Shown: positions 16,181 through 25,283 of the stretch, piece after piece
How the letters are laid out: the number at the start of each line of letters is the position of its first letter
Numbering within the stretch: the stretch's first letter is position 1
Source: Aquificaceae bacterium
GTDB taxonomy: Bacteria > Aquificota > Aquificia > Aquificales > Aquificaceae
Assembly: GCA_026981975.1 (NCBI GenBank)
Contig: JALSHV010000002.1
Location: 1-64,000 of the forward strand
Direction: 5' to 3'
DNA: 64,000 bases
Program-made: the position numbers and the translations under genes
Notes under the pieces: model-generated
Told to the model about the DNA's origin: nothing
What the model saw: only the letters and a program-made list of their open reading frames with translations
Database searches by the model: none

Positions 16181-18121
16181 ATGAAGGAAAAACGGTTTCT
16201 TGCACTTGCAGGCATAGGTCTGTCCGCATCTCTTCTGATGTCTATTGACGCCTGTCCGAGTAAGAAGGAACAGCCCAAGGCACCCCCTGCTTTCGGAGGT
16301 GTGAATGCTCTTGTAGGAGTGGTTAATCAAGTTTTTGAAGATTGGACTATTGATGCAGTTTCTTATGGAGCCAGGTATCTTATTGTTGACGGAAACGGAA
16401 ATATCTTGCCTTTGTCCAGAAACGATGCAGGTGAGTCATGGCTTGACACCATGCTCCAGTGCAGAGGAGGGTCCGCTATTCTTGATGATGGGCGGAATTT
16501 ATACTTTTTTGATCCTAAGAAGAAAGCAATAATTCAGATATCCAATAACTCATCTGGACTTTCAGTATTTCCCATCTTCAACAACCAATTGGTTCCGGTA
16601 GGCTACTTTGATTTGAGCGGTCTTAGTTTTACGGTTATCTTCTGTAACGGTGATTACTTTGTGACTAATGAAGTGAATGCTTCAAATGGTAGGGCTTTTT
16701 CCGTGGGGAATGTAGTTATCGCTTTAAGTAACAAGAAAGTATTCGTTATTCTCTTTCCGACCAGCCTTCGGAATCAGATGTATTGGGAAAGTCCTACGGG
16801 TATTTCTCAGTCGGTTTCTGTAGGCGATATTGTAAACAACAACTTTATTGTTAATCCTTTTGGTATTCCTGCATCGTCCAAATACACTGTTATTCCCGAA
16901 ATTGATCAAAACAACGATTTAACAGCGTTAGCTATGATTGATAATAACACGGGTTCTGTAAACAGAGTTCCCATAAGCCCCGCTTTTAGTTTCGGCGGAA
17001 CAGCACCCGACTTTGTCTGGGTTCAAGATGTGGGTAATGATACCTACATTGCAATAGGAGATACCGGAACAGTCAATACAAACATATACTTTGCAAAATA
17101 CAACGGCACTTCTTTAAGTCCAATAGGAGCTTCTCCTTTGAACATACCAAACCAACTAATCGGATTAGGTCTTGACGGAAACGGTAACCTCTATGCAATA
17201 GACAATAATACGATTACGGGTGTATACACACTTTATTCCAGAACAGCGGACGGATCTACAGATGCGAATGTAGCTTTTACAGGAACACCAAATAATGCAT
17301 ACAGAGTTCCAACACAAACGTGGATTTGGAGTCCCAGTTACATGTTACCTTTAACCGACGGAATACTTATGAGAAACACAGTTGGTAGTAATTTCCTTTA
17401 CAAAGCGGGAGAAACCACAATTACTGATCTAACGACAGCGGGCGGCACACCTGATACTATTGCAACTTCCTGTGCAGTCTTGTTAGATCTCTATAGTCGC
17501 ACTGTCTTCAACGCTGCTTCTTCTAAGCTGACTTGTTATGACAGAAATGAAGGAGCCGGTGAAGTGGCTTTTCTGCCTTCTGCTGATACTACAACATGGT
17601 CAACTCTTAATCCCGACGGCGTGGATACAAATAGCAGAATGGGTCCGACTTCCAGTGTGGGGGTATGGAACGATTACATATACAGCAGGGATCCCAATTA
17701 CTGGTATATGTGTCCAATAGGAGGAACTTCCTGTCAGAAATTGAACAATGTAACACCCTTTGAAACCGGTGTATTCTCAGTTTTCCCTCAATTTGTAAAT
17801 ACTCCCAGATGGATGAGAGTAGATATTGTTAACGATGAGGTTGAGACGTTCAATTACTTTAACAACTTTGTAGCTACTCCCACATTTAACTGGAACTTAA
17901 CAGCACTTGTTACAGGATATTCGGAGGGAGGTTCTTTATGCGATTCGGAAAACGCCGGCTGGGGAGCTACCATTTTGGTAGCTGATCGTGTGGGTGCCAG
18001 CAGTTACAGTGAACTTAAGGTTTTTGAAGATCCTACCCTTGAACCCAACACAGTTACACCCCCAGATGTGAACTTCGAATGTGTAGAATGGATAAACTCT
18101 GTATGGGTAAATAACGAATAA
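16181..18121 (+). CDS. secreted lipoprotein of unknown function, propeller-like
   Basis: 646 residues with an N-terminal lipoprotein signal (hydrophobic LALAGIGLSASLLMS, lipobox ending SIDAC, Cys about residue 25). The mature part is rich in Asn, Thr, Ser and Gly and has short repeats such as DGNGNILPL, DGNGNLYAIDNN and IDNNTG, like the strands of a WD/NHL-type propeller or beta-barrel, but no enzyme motif. Strong RBS AAAGGAGG precedes the ATG. The upstream 16127-16150 stretch is an inverted repeat TTCCCAG / CTGGGAA. An intrinsic terminator follows, so it is monocistronic. I do not recognise the family. Confidence 0.75.
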   Translation: MKEKRFLALAGIGLSASLLMSIDACPSKKEQPKAPPAFGGVNALVGVVNQVFEDWTIDAVSYGARYLIVDGNGNILPLSRNDAGESWLDTMLQCRGGSAILDDGRNLYFFDPKKKAIIQISNNSSGLSVFPIFNNQLVPVGYFDLSGLSFTVIFCNGDYFVTNEVNASNGRAFSVGNVVIALSNKKVFVILFPTSLRNQMYWESPTGISQSVSVGDIVNNNFIVNPFGIPASSKYTVIPEIDQNNDLTALAMIDNNTGSVNRVPISPAFSFGGTAPDFVWVQDVGNDTYIAIGDTGTVNTNIYFAKYNGTSLSPIGASPLNIPNQLIGLGLDGNGNLYAIDNNTITGVYTLYSRTADGSTDANVAFTGTPNNAYRVPTQTWIWSPSYMLPLTDGILMRNTVGSNFLYKAGETTITDLTTAGGTPDTIATSCAVLLDLYSRTVFNAASSKLTCYDRNEGAGEVAFLPSADTTTWSTLNPDGVDTNSRMGPTSSVGVWNDYIYSRDPNYWYMCPIGGTSCQKLNNVTPFETGVFSVFPQFVNTPRWMRVDIVNDEVETFNYFNNFVATPTFNWNLTALVTGYSEGGSLCDSENAGWGATILVADRVGASSYSELKVFEDPTLEPNTVTPPDVNFECVEWINSVWVNNE

Positions 18122-18130
18122 CAGATCTGC

Positions 18131-18160
18131 GGGAGAGGGTTCTCCTCTCCCTTGTTTTTT
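18131..18160 (+). terminator. intrinsic terminator of the lipoprotein gene
   Basis: GGGAGAGG / CCTCTCCC-type hairpin (GGGAGAGGGTTCTCCTCTCCC) followed by TTGTTTTTT. It is the clearest rho-independent terminator in the window and separates the lipoprotein from the next gene, whose -10 TATAAT (18170-18175) begins 10 nt later. Confidence 0.85.
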
Positions 18161-18183
18161 CTAAAGAGCTATAATTTCTTTCT

Positions 18184-18975
18184 ATGGTTACACTGCTGGT
18201 GGATATGGACGGTGTTTTAACAAAAGACAAAGAATTCAATCCCTTTGAATACGCTCCGCACTTTATAAAAAATCTGAAAAAGAAAGGTATCCCTTTCAGA
18301 ATAGTCTCCAACAACTCCACGCGTTCTCCTGATCTTATAGTTGAAAAGCTCCGTCAAAAGGGTTTTGACTTAGAATACAAAGACTTTATATCTCCGGTGG
18401 GAATTTTGCCGGATTATTTGAAAAACAAAAACCTACGGAGCATTTTTGTAATAGGAAGTTTGCTTCTTGAGCAGTTTTTAAAAGAAGCGGGATTTGAAAT
18501 CAGGAAAGATTACAAGGTTTCAGCGGTGGTTGTAGCTCAAGATAAGGAGTTAGATTTTTTCAAAATCAAGACTGCGGTTTCCGCAGTTTTTCTCAACAAC
18601 GCTAAAATAGTCCCGGTCAATTTGTCCCGTATAGTGAAAGACTCTGATGGTCTTTACTTTCCCGGTGCGGGATCTTTAAGTGCTATGATAGCTCAAACTA
18701 CGGGATATCAGGAAGAACTTCCCAATCTGGGAAAACCTTCTCCTGAATTCATAAAACTGGCTCTTAAAGGATTGCCTTCGGAAAGGGTTTTTCTGATAAG
18801 TGATGATATATACACTGATCTGATAGGAGCGAAAAAAATAGGAATCAGAACAGTTTTTATGACAACAGGCAAGTATACAGCTGAAGAACTTGAAAAGAGC
18901 GGTTTTACTCCTGACTATATATGCGGAAGTCTCAAAGAGCTTGAGAATAAAATATTTGAGTGGTTAAAGGATTAG
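18184..18975 (+). CDS. HAD-superfamily NagD-like phosphatase
   Basis: Subclass IIA HAD hydrolase. Motif I is LLVDMDGVLTKD at the very N-terminus, motif II SNNST near residue 45, the C2 cap follows, and the later GKPSPEFIKLA and SDDIYTDLIGAKKIG are motif III and the Mg2+ site of NagD/PNPase-type enzymes. 263 residues fits. It overlaps lptD by 16 nt. The substrate is unpredictable; these enzymes dephosphorylate small phosphates such as UMP, PLP or glycerol phosphate. The -10 TATAAT ends 8 nt before the ATG with no RBS, so the mRNA may be leaderless. Confidence 0.85.
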   Translation: MVTLLVDMDGVLTKDKEFNPFEYAPHFIKNLKKKGIPFRIVSNNSTRSPDLIVEKLRQKGFDLEYKDFISPVGILPDYLKNKNLRSIFVIGSLLLEQFLKEAGFEIRKDYKVSAVVVAQDKELDFFKIKTAVSAVFLNNAKIVPVNLSRIVKDSDGLYFPGAGSLSAMIAQTTGYQEELPNLGKPSPEFIKLALKGLPSERVFLISDDIYTDLIGAKKIGIRTVFMTTGKYTAEELEKSGFTPDYICGSLKELENKIFEWLKD

Positions 18976-20957
18976 CACTTCTGCTGTTCTTTATTTCATC
19001 TGTATTAAGTGTAGAAGTTCTATCTCAAAGACTTTACCGACTAAAAGAAGGCACCCTTGTGGCGGAGGGAGATGTATACGTTGAATACAGGGAATACATC
19101 ATAAAATCGGACAGAATAGAATACGATCCCCGCAAAAAGAAAATAAAGGCATACGGTAATGTCCTTATAGTTAAAAAAGACGGAACTTTTGAAGTAAAAG
19201 GAACAGAAGCTTTTCTTGATCTGAATACGGAAACGGGATATTTCCTCAAAGCTAAAGGAAGATTCAGAAAATTTTACTTCAGGGCAAAAATAATAAGGAA
19301 ACTTGGAAAAAATCTATACAAAGTTGAAGACGGAGATATAACAACCTGTCCACCGGATAGGAGAGAAATGAAAGTTTGCTTTTGGAGAGCGAGAATATCT
19401 GAGCAGTATGTTTTTTCTTTTAGTAATTCTCTTAAACTTTTCGGAGTTCCGATAGCCTACACACCTCTGAGTGTTTTTCCCATAGGAGAAAGGAGATCCG
19501 GATTACTTCCGCCTATGGTAGGGAGTAATACTTACAATACCTTTATCTATATACAACCTTTTTATTGGGCAATTTCTCCGGATAAAGACGCTACTTTTAC
19601 CTTTGATTACAGAGACAGGCAGGCAAAGGGAGGATCTTTTGAATTCAGACAGGCTTTTAGCTGGAAAGACAGACTGTATCTGAGGCTATCCTATTACAAA
19701 GAACCTTATCCCCCCGCTGAGTGGTGGATTGGTAGATCCGCTGAAACCTTCAGAGAGAACAGATTTAGAATTGAGTTAAAACTAGGTTTGGGTAATTGGA
19801 AATTAGGGCTGGACATTCCCTCTGATCCCTACTTTATGGAAGACGTTTACTTTTCAAGGAAAAAAAGAAGCCTTCCTTATACTCTCTCTTATATAACTTA
19901 CAGTAAATCGGAAGAAAACTACTATTTGTTTTTAAATCTTAGAAGCTTCTACGATCTTACTTCAAACAATAACCGTAGGACTCTTCATCTCTTACCTGAG
20001 TTGAGTTTTTACCATAGACCTAAGAGAATAGGTAACTTCTTCTTAAGTCTTACTTCTTCTTTTACAGTTTTTCACAGAGTAGAGGGTATGAGAACAAAAA
20101 GACTTGTTTTTACACCTCGTTTAGACGTTCCACTGCGCTTAGGGGATTTCTACAGCTATACCAGTTTTAAATTTATAAACAACTTTTACCACATGAGCGG
20201 AAATACTTCCTACACTGACAACAGAGTTACAACTTTTAAATTGGAAAGTCGGATTCCTTTTTTTAAGACTCTGAATATAGGAAGTTTTTCCTTTTCTAAG
20301 GTATTTGAAGCACTTTACACTTTCTCTCCGGAGAATTACGACAATCCTCAGTTTGACAGCTTTGATGAAGTTGTCAGAGAAAACAATTTTAAGCTGAGAT
20401 TGAGTAGTTCCCTTTCCTTTAAAGAGAGAAACCTGATGGTTTTATTTTTAGAGAGCGGATACAACGTATTAGAATCCTACCGATTCCCTACGGACGGGAC
20501 TCTTGTGAGAAAAAATCTTCTGCCTATAAGATTTAGAACTTCTTTCTTTCCTGTGAAGTGGTTAACTCTGAGTGAAGATATGATTTACGACGCTAACTTA
20601 GGTATACTGGCAAGAAGTGTAAGCACAGCAACTCTTAAACTCGGTAAAAATCACTTGAGAATGAGCTTTATATCTTCAAGGAACAGTAAAAACAGAAAAA
20701 CAACGGATCAATACAGTATAGGCGGAGAGCTTAACTTAAAGGGGCTTGTCTTAGGGGCTTCTTTAACCAAAGACAACTTCACAGGTCAGGAGCTTTACAG
20801 AAAGCTCTACTCAGGCTATAGAGGAACTTGCTGGGCTTTAAAGGTAGATTACAGAAGGACTTATTACGGAAGAGAAAAAGGTTACATAAGAGAAGTTTAT
20901 GTAGTGTTTAACGTTTTCAACTTAAAGGAGTTCACACTGCCTCTGCGGCGCAGATGA
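18960..20957 (+). CDS. lptD: LPS-assembly outer-membrane protein LptD
   Basis: Outer-membrane LPS translocon. Signal peptide GLALLLFFISSVLSVEV; periplasmic OstA/LptA jellyroll with repeats RLKEGTLVAEGDVYVEYR and YDPRKKKIKAYGNVLIVKKDG; then a large beta-barrel of alternating hydrophobic strands ending in SYFNVFNLKEF-type segment. It is 665 residues, at the lower end for LptD. The cysteine pattern for the E. coli disulfides is not obvious. GTG start (18960) overlapping the HAD gene; the 3' end overlaps rpe by 26 nt. LptE, usually its partner, is not identifiable here. Confidence 0.88.
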   Translation: MVKGLALLLFFISSVLSVEVLSQRLYRLKEGTLVAEGDVYVEYREYIIKSDRIEYDPRKKKIKAYGNVLIVKKDGTFEVKGTEAFLDLNTETGYFLKAKGRFRKFYFRAKIIRKLGKNLYKVEDGDITTCPPDRREMKVCFWRARISEQYVFSFSNSLKLFGVPIAYTPLSVFPIGERRSGLLPPMVGSNTYNTFIYIQPFYWAISPDKDATFTFDYRDRQAKGGSFEFRQAFSWKDRLYLRLSYYKEPYPPAEWWIGRSAETFRENRFRIELKLGLGNWKLGLDIPSDPYFMEDVYFSRKKRSLPYTLSYITYSKSEENYYLFLNLRSFYDLTSNNNRRTLHLLPELSFYHRPKRIGNFFLSLTSSFTVFHRVEGMRTKRLVFTPRLDVPLRLGDFYSYTSFKFINNFYHMSGNTSYTDNRVTTFKLESRIPFFKTLNIGSFSFSKVFEALYTFSPENYDNPQFDSFDEVVRENNFKLRLSSSLSFKERNLMVLFLESGYNVLESYRFPTDGTLVRKNLLPIRFRTSFFPVKWLTLSEDMIYDANLGILARSVSTATLKLGKNHLRMSFISSRNSKNRKTTDQYSIGGELNLKGLVLGASLTKDNFTGQELYRKLYSGYRGTCWALKVDYRRTYYGREKGYIREVYVVFNVFNLKEFTLPLRRR

Positions 20958-21603
20958 GATGTTTCAACCGTCTTGTCTGTTCTTCTACGTCTTTTTCGTA
21001 AAATATTCCGGATCCTACCACTACTATGTCCGCACCTGCTTTTATCGCTGAGACTATATTATCCTCTTTAATACCGCCGTCTATTTCTATAAGACATTTC
21101 GGATTTATTCTGTCTCTCATTTCTTTAAGAAGAACTAATCTGTCTAAGGAGCGTTCTATAAAACTCTGTCCACTAAAACCCGGATTTACGGACATAAGAA
21201 GAACGTAATCCGCATAGTAAAGAGCTTCCTCAATAGCCGATAAAGGTGTTCCGGGGTTTAAAACCACTCCCGCTTTTGCGGAAAGTTCTTTTATAAAGTT
21301 CAGAGTTCTGTGAATATGAACTACGTTTTCTATGTGAACACTTATCAAATTTGCACCTGCTTCTACAAAAGAGGGTATATATCTATCGGGATTCTCTATC
21401 ATAAGATGAGCGTCTATGGGTATTTTTACGCGCCTTCTTATACAAGCCAGAATTTCGGGACCTACCGTTATGTTGGGAACGAAATGACCGTCCATGACGT
21501 CAAAGTGAATCAGATCAGCACCGCCTCTTATACAAGCTTCTATTTGCTCTCCTATATTCCACCAGTCTCCTGCCATTATAGAAGGAGCTAAGAGTTTGTT
21601 CAT
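20932..21603 (-). CDS. rpe: ribulose-phosphate 3-epimerase
   Basis: Interconverts ribulose-5-phosphate and xylulose-5-phosphate in the pentose phosphate pathway. Motifs: LAPSIMAGDW, HFDVMDGHFVPNITVGP (metal-binding Asp and the first His), DAHLMIENPD, MSVNPGFSGQ, and LIEIDGGIKEDN (Asp), GADIVVVGSGIF phosphate cup. 223 residues is typical. It directly follows hom (stop and start adjoin), but the two encode unrelated functions. Confidence 0.96.
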   Translation of the reverse strand: MNKLLAPSIMAGDWWNIGEQIEACIRGGADLIHFDVMDGHFVPNITVGPEILACIRRRVKIPIDAHLMIENPDRYIPSFVEAGANLISVHIENVVHIHRTLNFIKELSAKAGVVLNPGTPLSAIEEALYYADYVLLMSVNPGFSGQSFIERSLDRLVLLKEMRDRINPKCLIEIDGGIKEDNIVSAIKAGADIVVVGSGIFYEKDVEEQTRRLKHLICAAEAV

Positions 21604-22911
21604 TCAGTCTTGCTCCTCTTCAACTCTTATCAAAACAGGTTCTCCTATTACTACAGACAGATTTTTAATCTTACTTAGTGCTTTTTGTATGTCTTTTTCA
21701 TAAGCTTTGTGAGTCAGGATTACAAGAGGTATAACCGGTTCGTTTCTCTTGCCCGCAAGCTGACATACTTTCTCCTTTTGAAGAACAGCTGCTATACTGA
21801 TGTTAAAATCTGCAAGAACTCTTGAAATGGAAGCAAGCACTCCCGGCTTGTCGGGAACATCAAACCTCAAGTAGTATCTGCTGAAGAAGTTTTTCCTAAG
21901 GGAAATTTCTTCTTTTTCCCAGCTAACGGGATAAATTTCTCCACCTTTGTTGCACAGTATATACTTCCCCGTTTCTACAATATCCGAAACAACAGCTGAT
22001 GCTGTAGGGTGAGATCCTGCACCTTTTCCGTAAAACATAGTCTTACCTACAAAGTCTCCTTCTATCATCACAGCGTTGTAAACACCGTCAACTTTTGCGA
22101 GAGCTTCTTCGGAGTGTATGAAGGTGGGGTGGACTCTTATTTCCACTTCACTGTTCACTTTTTTGGCTATTGCCAGAAGTTTTACAGTGTAGCCTAACTC
22201 CCTACCCAGTTCCACATCTAAGCGGTTGATATTTTCTATTCCTTCTACATAAACCTCTTTAAAGGGAAAGAATTTACCGAAAGCTAAGGACGCGAGAATG
22301 TTTATCTTATGAGCAGCGTCCCAACCTCCTATGTCCAAAGAGGGATCCGCTTCTGCGTATCCCTTTTCCTTTGCTTCTTTTAAAGCCTTTTCAAAGCTAA
22401 GTCCTCCTTCCAACATTCGTGTCAAAATGTAATTCGTTGTTCCGTTAAGTATGCCGTATAAGGCTTTTATGTGATTACCTACAAGTCCTTCTCTTAAAGC
22501 CTTTACAACGGGAATTCCACCACCTACCGAAGCTTCAAATCCTATCCTTAGGTTTCTTTTCTGAGCTTGTGTAAACAGTGTTTCTCCGTCCATAGCGAGT
22601 AAGTGTTTGTTGGCTGTTACTACGTGTTTACCTTTTTCCAAGGCTTCCAGTATCAATTTTTTGGCAAAATCTAAACCTCCTACTAACTCTACAACTACAT
22701 CGCAGTTTTCAAGCACTTCTTTGTAATTAGTAGTTCTTATACCTTGTGGAATTTCGTATTCCCTTTTCTTATTCCAATTCAGATCAGCTACCTTTACTAA
22801 CTGAAAGTCTATGCCCGTTTTTTTTCTTATAATATCTCTGTTTTCAAGAAGTAATTTTGCCGTTCCCGTTCCTACAACCCCGCAACCTACGATCCCTACT
22901 TTTATCTTCAC
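21604..22911 (-). CDS. hom: homoserine dehydrogenase
   Basis: Reduces aspartate semialdehyde to homoserine for threonine and methionine. N-terminal NAD(P) motif VGIVGCGVVGTGTAKLL, catalytic Lys in SGGGIPVV-like GGGIPVVKALREGL and YAEADPSLDIGGWDAAHK, then a C-terminal ACT domain (FFSRYYLRFDVPDKPGVLA and on) that normally mediates feedback inhibition by threonine. 435 residues, the long ACT-containing class. Monofunctional, not fused to aspartokinase. A substrate producer, asd, is at 3984-5006. Confidence 0.96.
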   Translation of the reverse strand: MKIKVGIVGCGVVGTGTAKLLLENRDIIRKKTGIDFQLVKVADLNWNKKREYEIPQGIRTTNYKEVLENCDVVVELVGGLDFAKKLILEALEKGKHVVTANKHLLAMDGETLFTQAQKRNLRIGFEASVGGGIPVVKALREGLVGNHIKALYGILNGTTNYILTRMLEGGLSFEKALKEAKEKGYAEADPSLDIGGWDAAHKINILASLAFGKFFPFKEVYVEGIENINRLDVELGRELGYTVKLLAIAKKVNSEVEIRVHPTFIHSEEALAKVDGVYNAVMIEGDFVGKTMFYGKGAGSHPTASAVVSDIVETGKYILCNKGGEIYPVSWEKEEISLRKNFFSRYYLRFDVPDKPGVLASISRVLADFNISIAAVLQKEKVCQLAGKRNEPVIPLVILTHKAYEKDIQKALSKIKNLSVVIGEPVLIRVEEEQD

Positions 22912-22955
22912 AGTTTATAAATTCTACAGTAAGTTTTCTCTGTTTATCTGAAAAA

Positions 22956-23546
22956 CTATTCTCCGTTTGAAATGTCAAACAAAGCTTTCTCTATTACTTC
23001 TTTAACTTCACCGATTAACTTATCACGGGAAACGTTGAGAATTCCTAGTTCCCATAAAATAAAGAGTCTCTCTACGGAACCTATAATAAGGCTTAGGGCG
23101 ACTTCTGGTAAAACTCCCAATTCTCCCTTGGTATAAGCTTCCTTAAAAAGCTGTATTATCATGTTACCCGGTAGTTTACTTCCTTTTCCGTTTTCCCTTA
23201 GAATGTGATATACCGTCAAAAAGCGGAAAGAGTCGGGGTTATCAAAGGCGTAATTTATGAGAACTTCTATCAGTTTATCTACTTGTTCTCTAATATCCCT
23301 GCAAGTGAGAACTTTGTTCTTCAGTAAATCCTTTATTTCACCAGTAATTCTCTCTACGAGGTGCTCTATTATGTCTTCTTTACTCTTGAAGTGTCTGTAT
23401 ATAGCTCCCTCTGTTATTCCAACTTCACGGGCTATATCTTTTATGGTTGTTCCCTTAAACCCCTTTTGGGAAAACAGCTTTAAAGCTACGCGGAAAATTT
23501 TCTCCTTTGTGTGTATATACTCCCACCTGCTTTCCTTTTCGCTCAT
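22956..23546 (-). CDS. TetR-family transcriptional regulator
   Basis: Transcriptional repressor with an N-terminal TetR helix-turn-helix: RVALKLFSQKGFKGTTIKDIAREVGITEGAIYRHFKSKEDI. The C-terminal ligand-binding half shows no recognisable specificity. Start is the ATG at 23546 (MSEKESRWEY) following GGAGGAG. Its first 31 codons overlap the end of the siroheme decarboxylase gene by 92 nt on the same strand, so it is the last gene of the heme d1 operon by layout. It may respond to a heme d1 intermediate or to NO-related stress; the ligand is unknown. Confidence 0.85.
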   Translation of the reverse strand: MSEKESRWEYIHTKEKIFRVALKLFSQKGFKGTTIKDIAREVGITEGAIYRHFKSKEDIIEHLVERITGEIKDLLKNKVLTCRDIREQVDKLIEVLINYAFDNPDSFRFLTVYHILRENGKGSKLPGNMIIQLFKEAYTKGELGVLPEVALSLIIGSVERLFILWELGILNVSRDKLIGEVKEVIEKALFDISNGE

Positions 23547-24519
23547 AGAACTCCTCCGAAAAGAGTTCAATCCGTTTCTTTTTGAACTCCCTCGTAGAGA
23601 AAAGGACAGCGTAATCCTTTATGTTAAGCTCCTCCCCTACCCTTTCCACAAAGGAAATAACTTCTTCCTTGGTGCGTCCGTGTATCATTGTAAAGAGGTT
23701 ATACTGCCACAGTGGGCTTGTAGTTCTCTCGTAACAGTGAGAAACACTTTTAAAAGATGCAAAAAATTTTCCTATTTCTTCCACTCTTTCGGGGGGAACT
23801 TTCCACACAGCCATTCCGTTAGCTTTAAAGCCTATCTTTCTGTGGTGCAAAATCGCGGAGAAACGGCGTATTACACCCTCTTTGTAAAAATCGTTGAGTT
23901 TTTCCAACAGCAGATTTTCCGAAATTCCTATCTCTTTTGCTAACAGGGCAAAAGGTTTTGCTCTAAGGGGTATGTCTTTCTGAGTTTTTTTTACTATTTC
24001 CTTTTCTTCTTCAGAGAGAAATCTTTTCACAGAAACAGATAAAAAACTGTTATTTTCCCTTTCTTCTACTCTTGAATAATCCAGTTTTACTTTCAACTTA
24101 AAAGCTCTTACAGTTTTTAAAATCACAAACTCTTTAACATTACAAGAGTCCGCCATAAGATGGACTGTCTCTTCTAAGGAAAGGGGGGAATCTGGAGGAA
24201 CTGCCAAGGTAAACCACAAGTTAAAAGTGTGAGTTCTTTCGTAATTATGACTTACACCGGGATGTAGGTTAACCTTTAGTGCTACTTCTTCCAAGCGTTT
24301 TGGATTCACTTTAAAAGCTACTAATGCACTGTCATATCCAATAGCGGAAGCGTTGTATATTGGGGAAATTTGTCTTATGAACCCTTCTTCTTTTAGTCTG
24401 TGGATTTCTTCCAAAAGAGTTTTTTCAGAAACTCCTATCTCTTCTGCTAAAACTTTAAAAGGTTCCGACACAATAGGTATATGGCTTTGAATTCTTTTCA
24501 GGAGTATTTCCCTAAGCAT
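23455..24519 (-). CDS. nirDL: fused siroheme decarboxylase (NirDL/NirGH type)
   Basis: Converts siroheme to 12,18-didecarboxysiroheme, the second committed step of heme d1 synthesis. Two Lrp/AsnC-like domains in tandem: ~1-155 and ~165-330. The first has the HTH-like EKTLLEEIHRLKEEGFIRQIS and NYERTHTFNLWF; the second ENLLLEKLNDFYKEGVIRRFS and CYERTTSPLWQYN. In Pseudomonas the halves are separate (NirD, L, G, H); in other organisms NirDL is fused. One fused gene here may do the whole job, since no other copy is seen. Its 3' end extends ~30 codons past the usual end, overlapping TetR. Confidence 0.9.
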   Translation of the reverse strand: MLREILLKRIQSHIPIVSEPFKVLAEEIGVSEKTLLEEIHRLKEEGFIRQISPIYNASAIGYDSALVAFKVNPKRLEEVALKVNLHPGVSHNYERTHTFNLWFTLAVPPDSPLSLEETVHLMADSCNVKEFVILKTVRAFKLKVKLDYSRVEERENNSFLSVSVKRFLSEEEKEIVKKTQKDIPLRAKPFALLAKEIGISENLLLEKLNDFYKEGVIRRFSAILHHRKIGFKANGMAVWKVPPERVEEIGKFFASFKSVSHCYERTTSPLWQYNLFTMIHGRTKEEVISFVERVGEELNIKDYAVLFSTREFKKKRIELFSEEFYERKGKQVGVYTHKGENFPRSFKAVFPKGV

Positions 24520-25279
24520 GGTAAATACCCTCTTGCTCGGAGTTTACGTTTTCAAGCAAGGGAGCTATTTCTCTGTGAAGAGAAACTACTTTTCCTATAA
24601 CTATTACAGCAGGGGGTTCTATAAGAGGGGGATTCTGAGAAACCTCTTTAAGAGAACTCAGGATTACCTTTTGTTCCTTAGTAGTTCCTTTTTCTATAAA
24701 GGCGACGGGTTCTTCTGGATCTCTTCCCGCTTTTATAAGTTCATCAGCTATCTTTTGTCTGTTTTTCACTCCCATGAGAATTACAAGGGTGTCTATTTCT
24801 GCAAAGGATTTCCAGTTTATCTCCTTCCTATCACCTGTTGCGGGGTGACCTGTAACAACAGCGAAGGAAGAAGATACATTGCGAAGCGTTAGCGGTATTC
24901 CGGCACAGGCTGGCACAGAGTAGAGAGAGCTGACCCCCGGTATAATTTCACAGGGTATTCCGTGTTTGGAAAGAAAGAGGATCTCCTCCGCTCCTCTACC
25001 AAAAACGGTGGGATCTCCACCTTTAAGACGAACTACCGTTTTATAAGATTTAGCGTAAAAGAGAAGAAGTTCGTTTATCTTATCCTGCGGTAAGGTGTGC
25101 TTACCACAGGCTTTACCTACATAGACAAGCTTACAATCTCTGCCTGTATAAGAGAGAACTTCTTCCGATATAAGTCTGTCGTAAAGCACAACTTCTGCTT
25201 TCTGCAGAATCTTAACAGCTTTAAGGGTTAAAAGTTCCGGATCACCCGGACCAGCACCGACCAGATAAACTTTTCCCAT
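24512..25279 (-). CDS. nirE: uroporphyrinogen-III C-methyltransferase (NirE/CobA)
   Basis: Makes precorrin-2 from uroporphyrinogen III using SAM, the entry step for heme d1, siroheme and cobalamin. Motifs: VYLVGAGPGDPELLTLKA (N-terminus), VLYDRLI, VRLKGGDPTVFGRGAEE, PGVSSLYSVPACAGIPLTLR. It is a stand-alone SUMT without the NAD-dependent Sirohydrochlorin domain. Located in the nir operon, so NirE is the best name; it overlaps the decarboxylase gene by 8 nt. It could also supply siroheme to the sulfite reductase encoded in this window. Confidence 0.95.
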   Translation of the reverse strand: MGKVYLVGAGPGDPELLTLKAVKILQKAEVVLYDRLISEEVLSYTGRDCKLVYVGKACGKHTLPQDKINELLLFYAKSYKTVVRLKGGDPTVFGRGAEEILFLSKHGIPCEIIPGVSSLYSVPACAGIPLTLRNVSSSFAVVTGHPATGDRKEINWKSFAEIDTLVILMGVKNRQKIADELIKAGRDPEEPVAFIEKGTTKEQKVILSSLKEVSQNPPLIEPPAVIVIGKVVSLHREIAPLLENVNSEQEGIYHA

Positions 25280-25283
25280 AGCA

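Noticed and set aside
23257-23943. Plus-strand 228-codon frame over the TetR and decarboxylase genes
   Set aside because: Shadow of two recognised minus-strand genes with clear HTH and NYER/CYER motifs.
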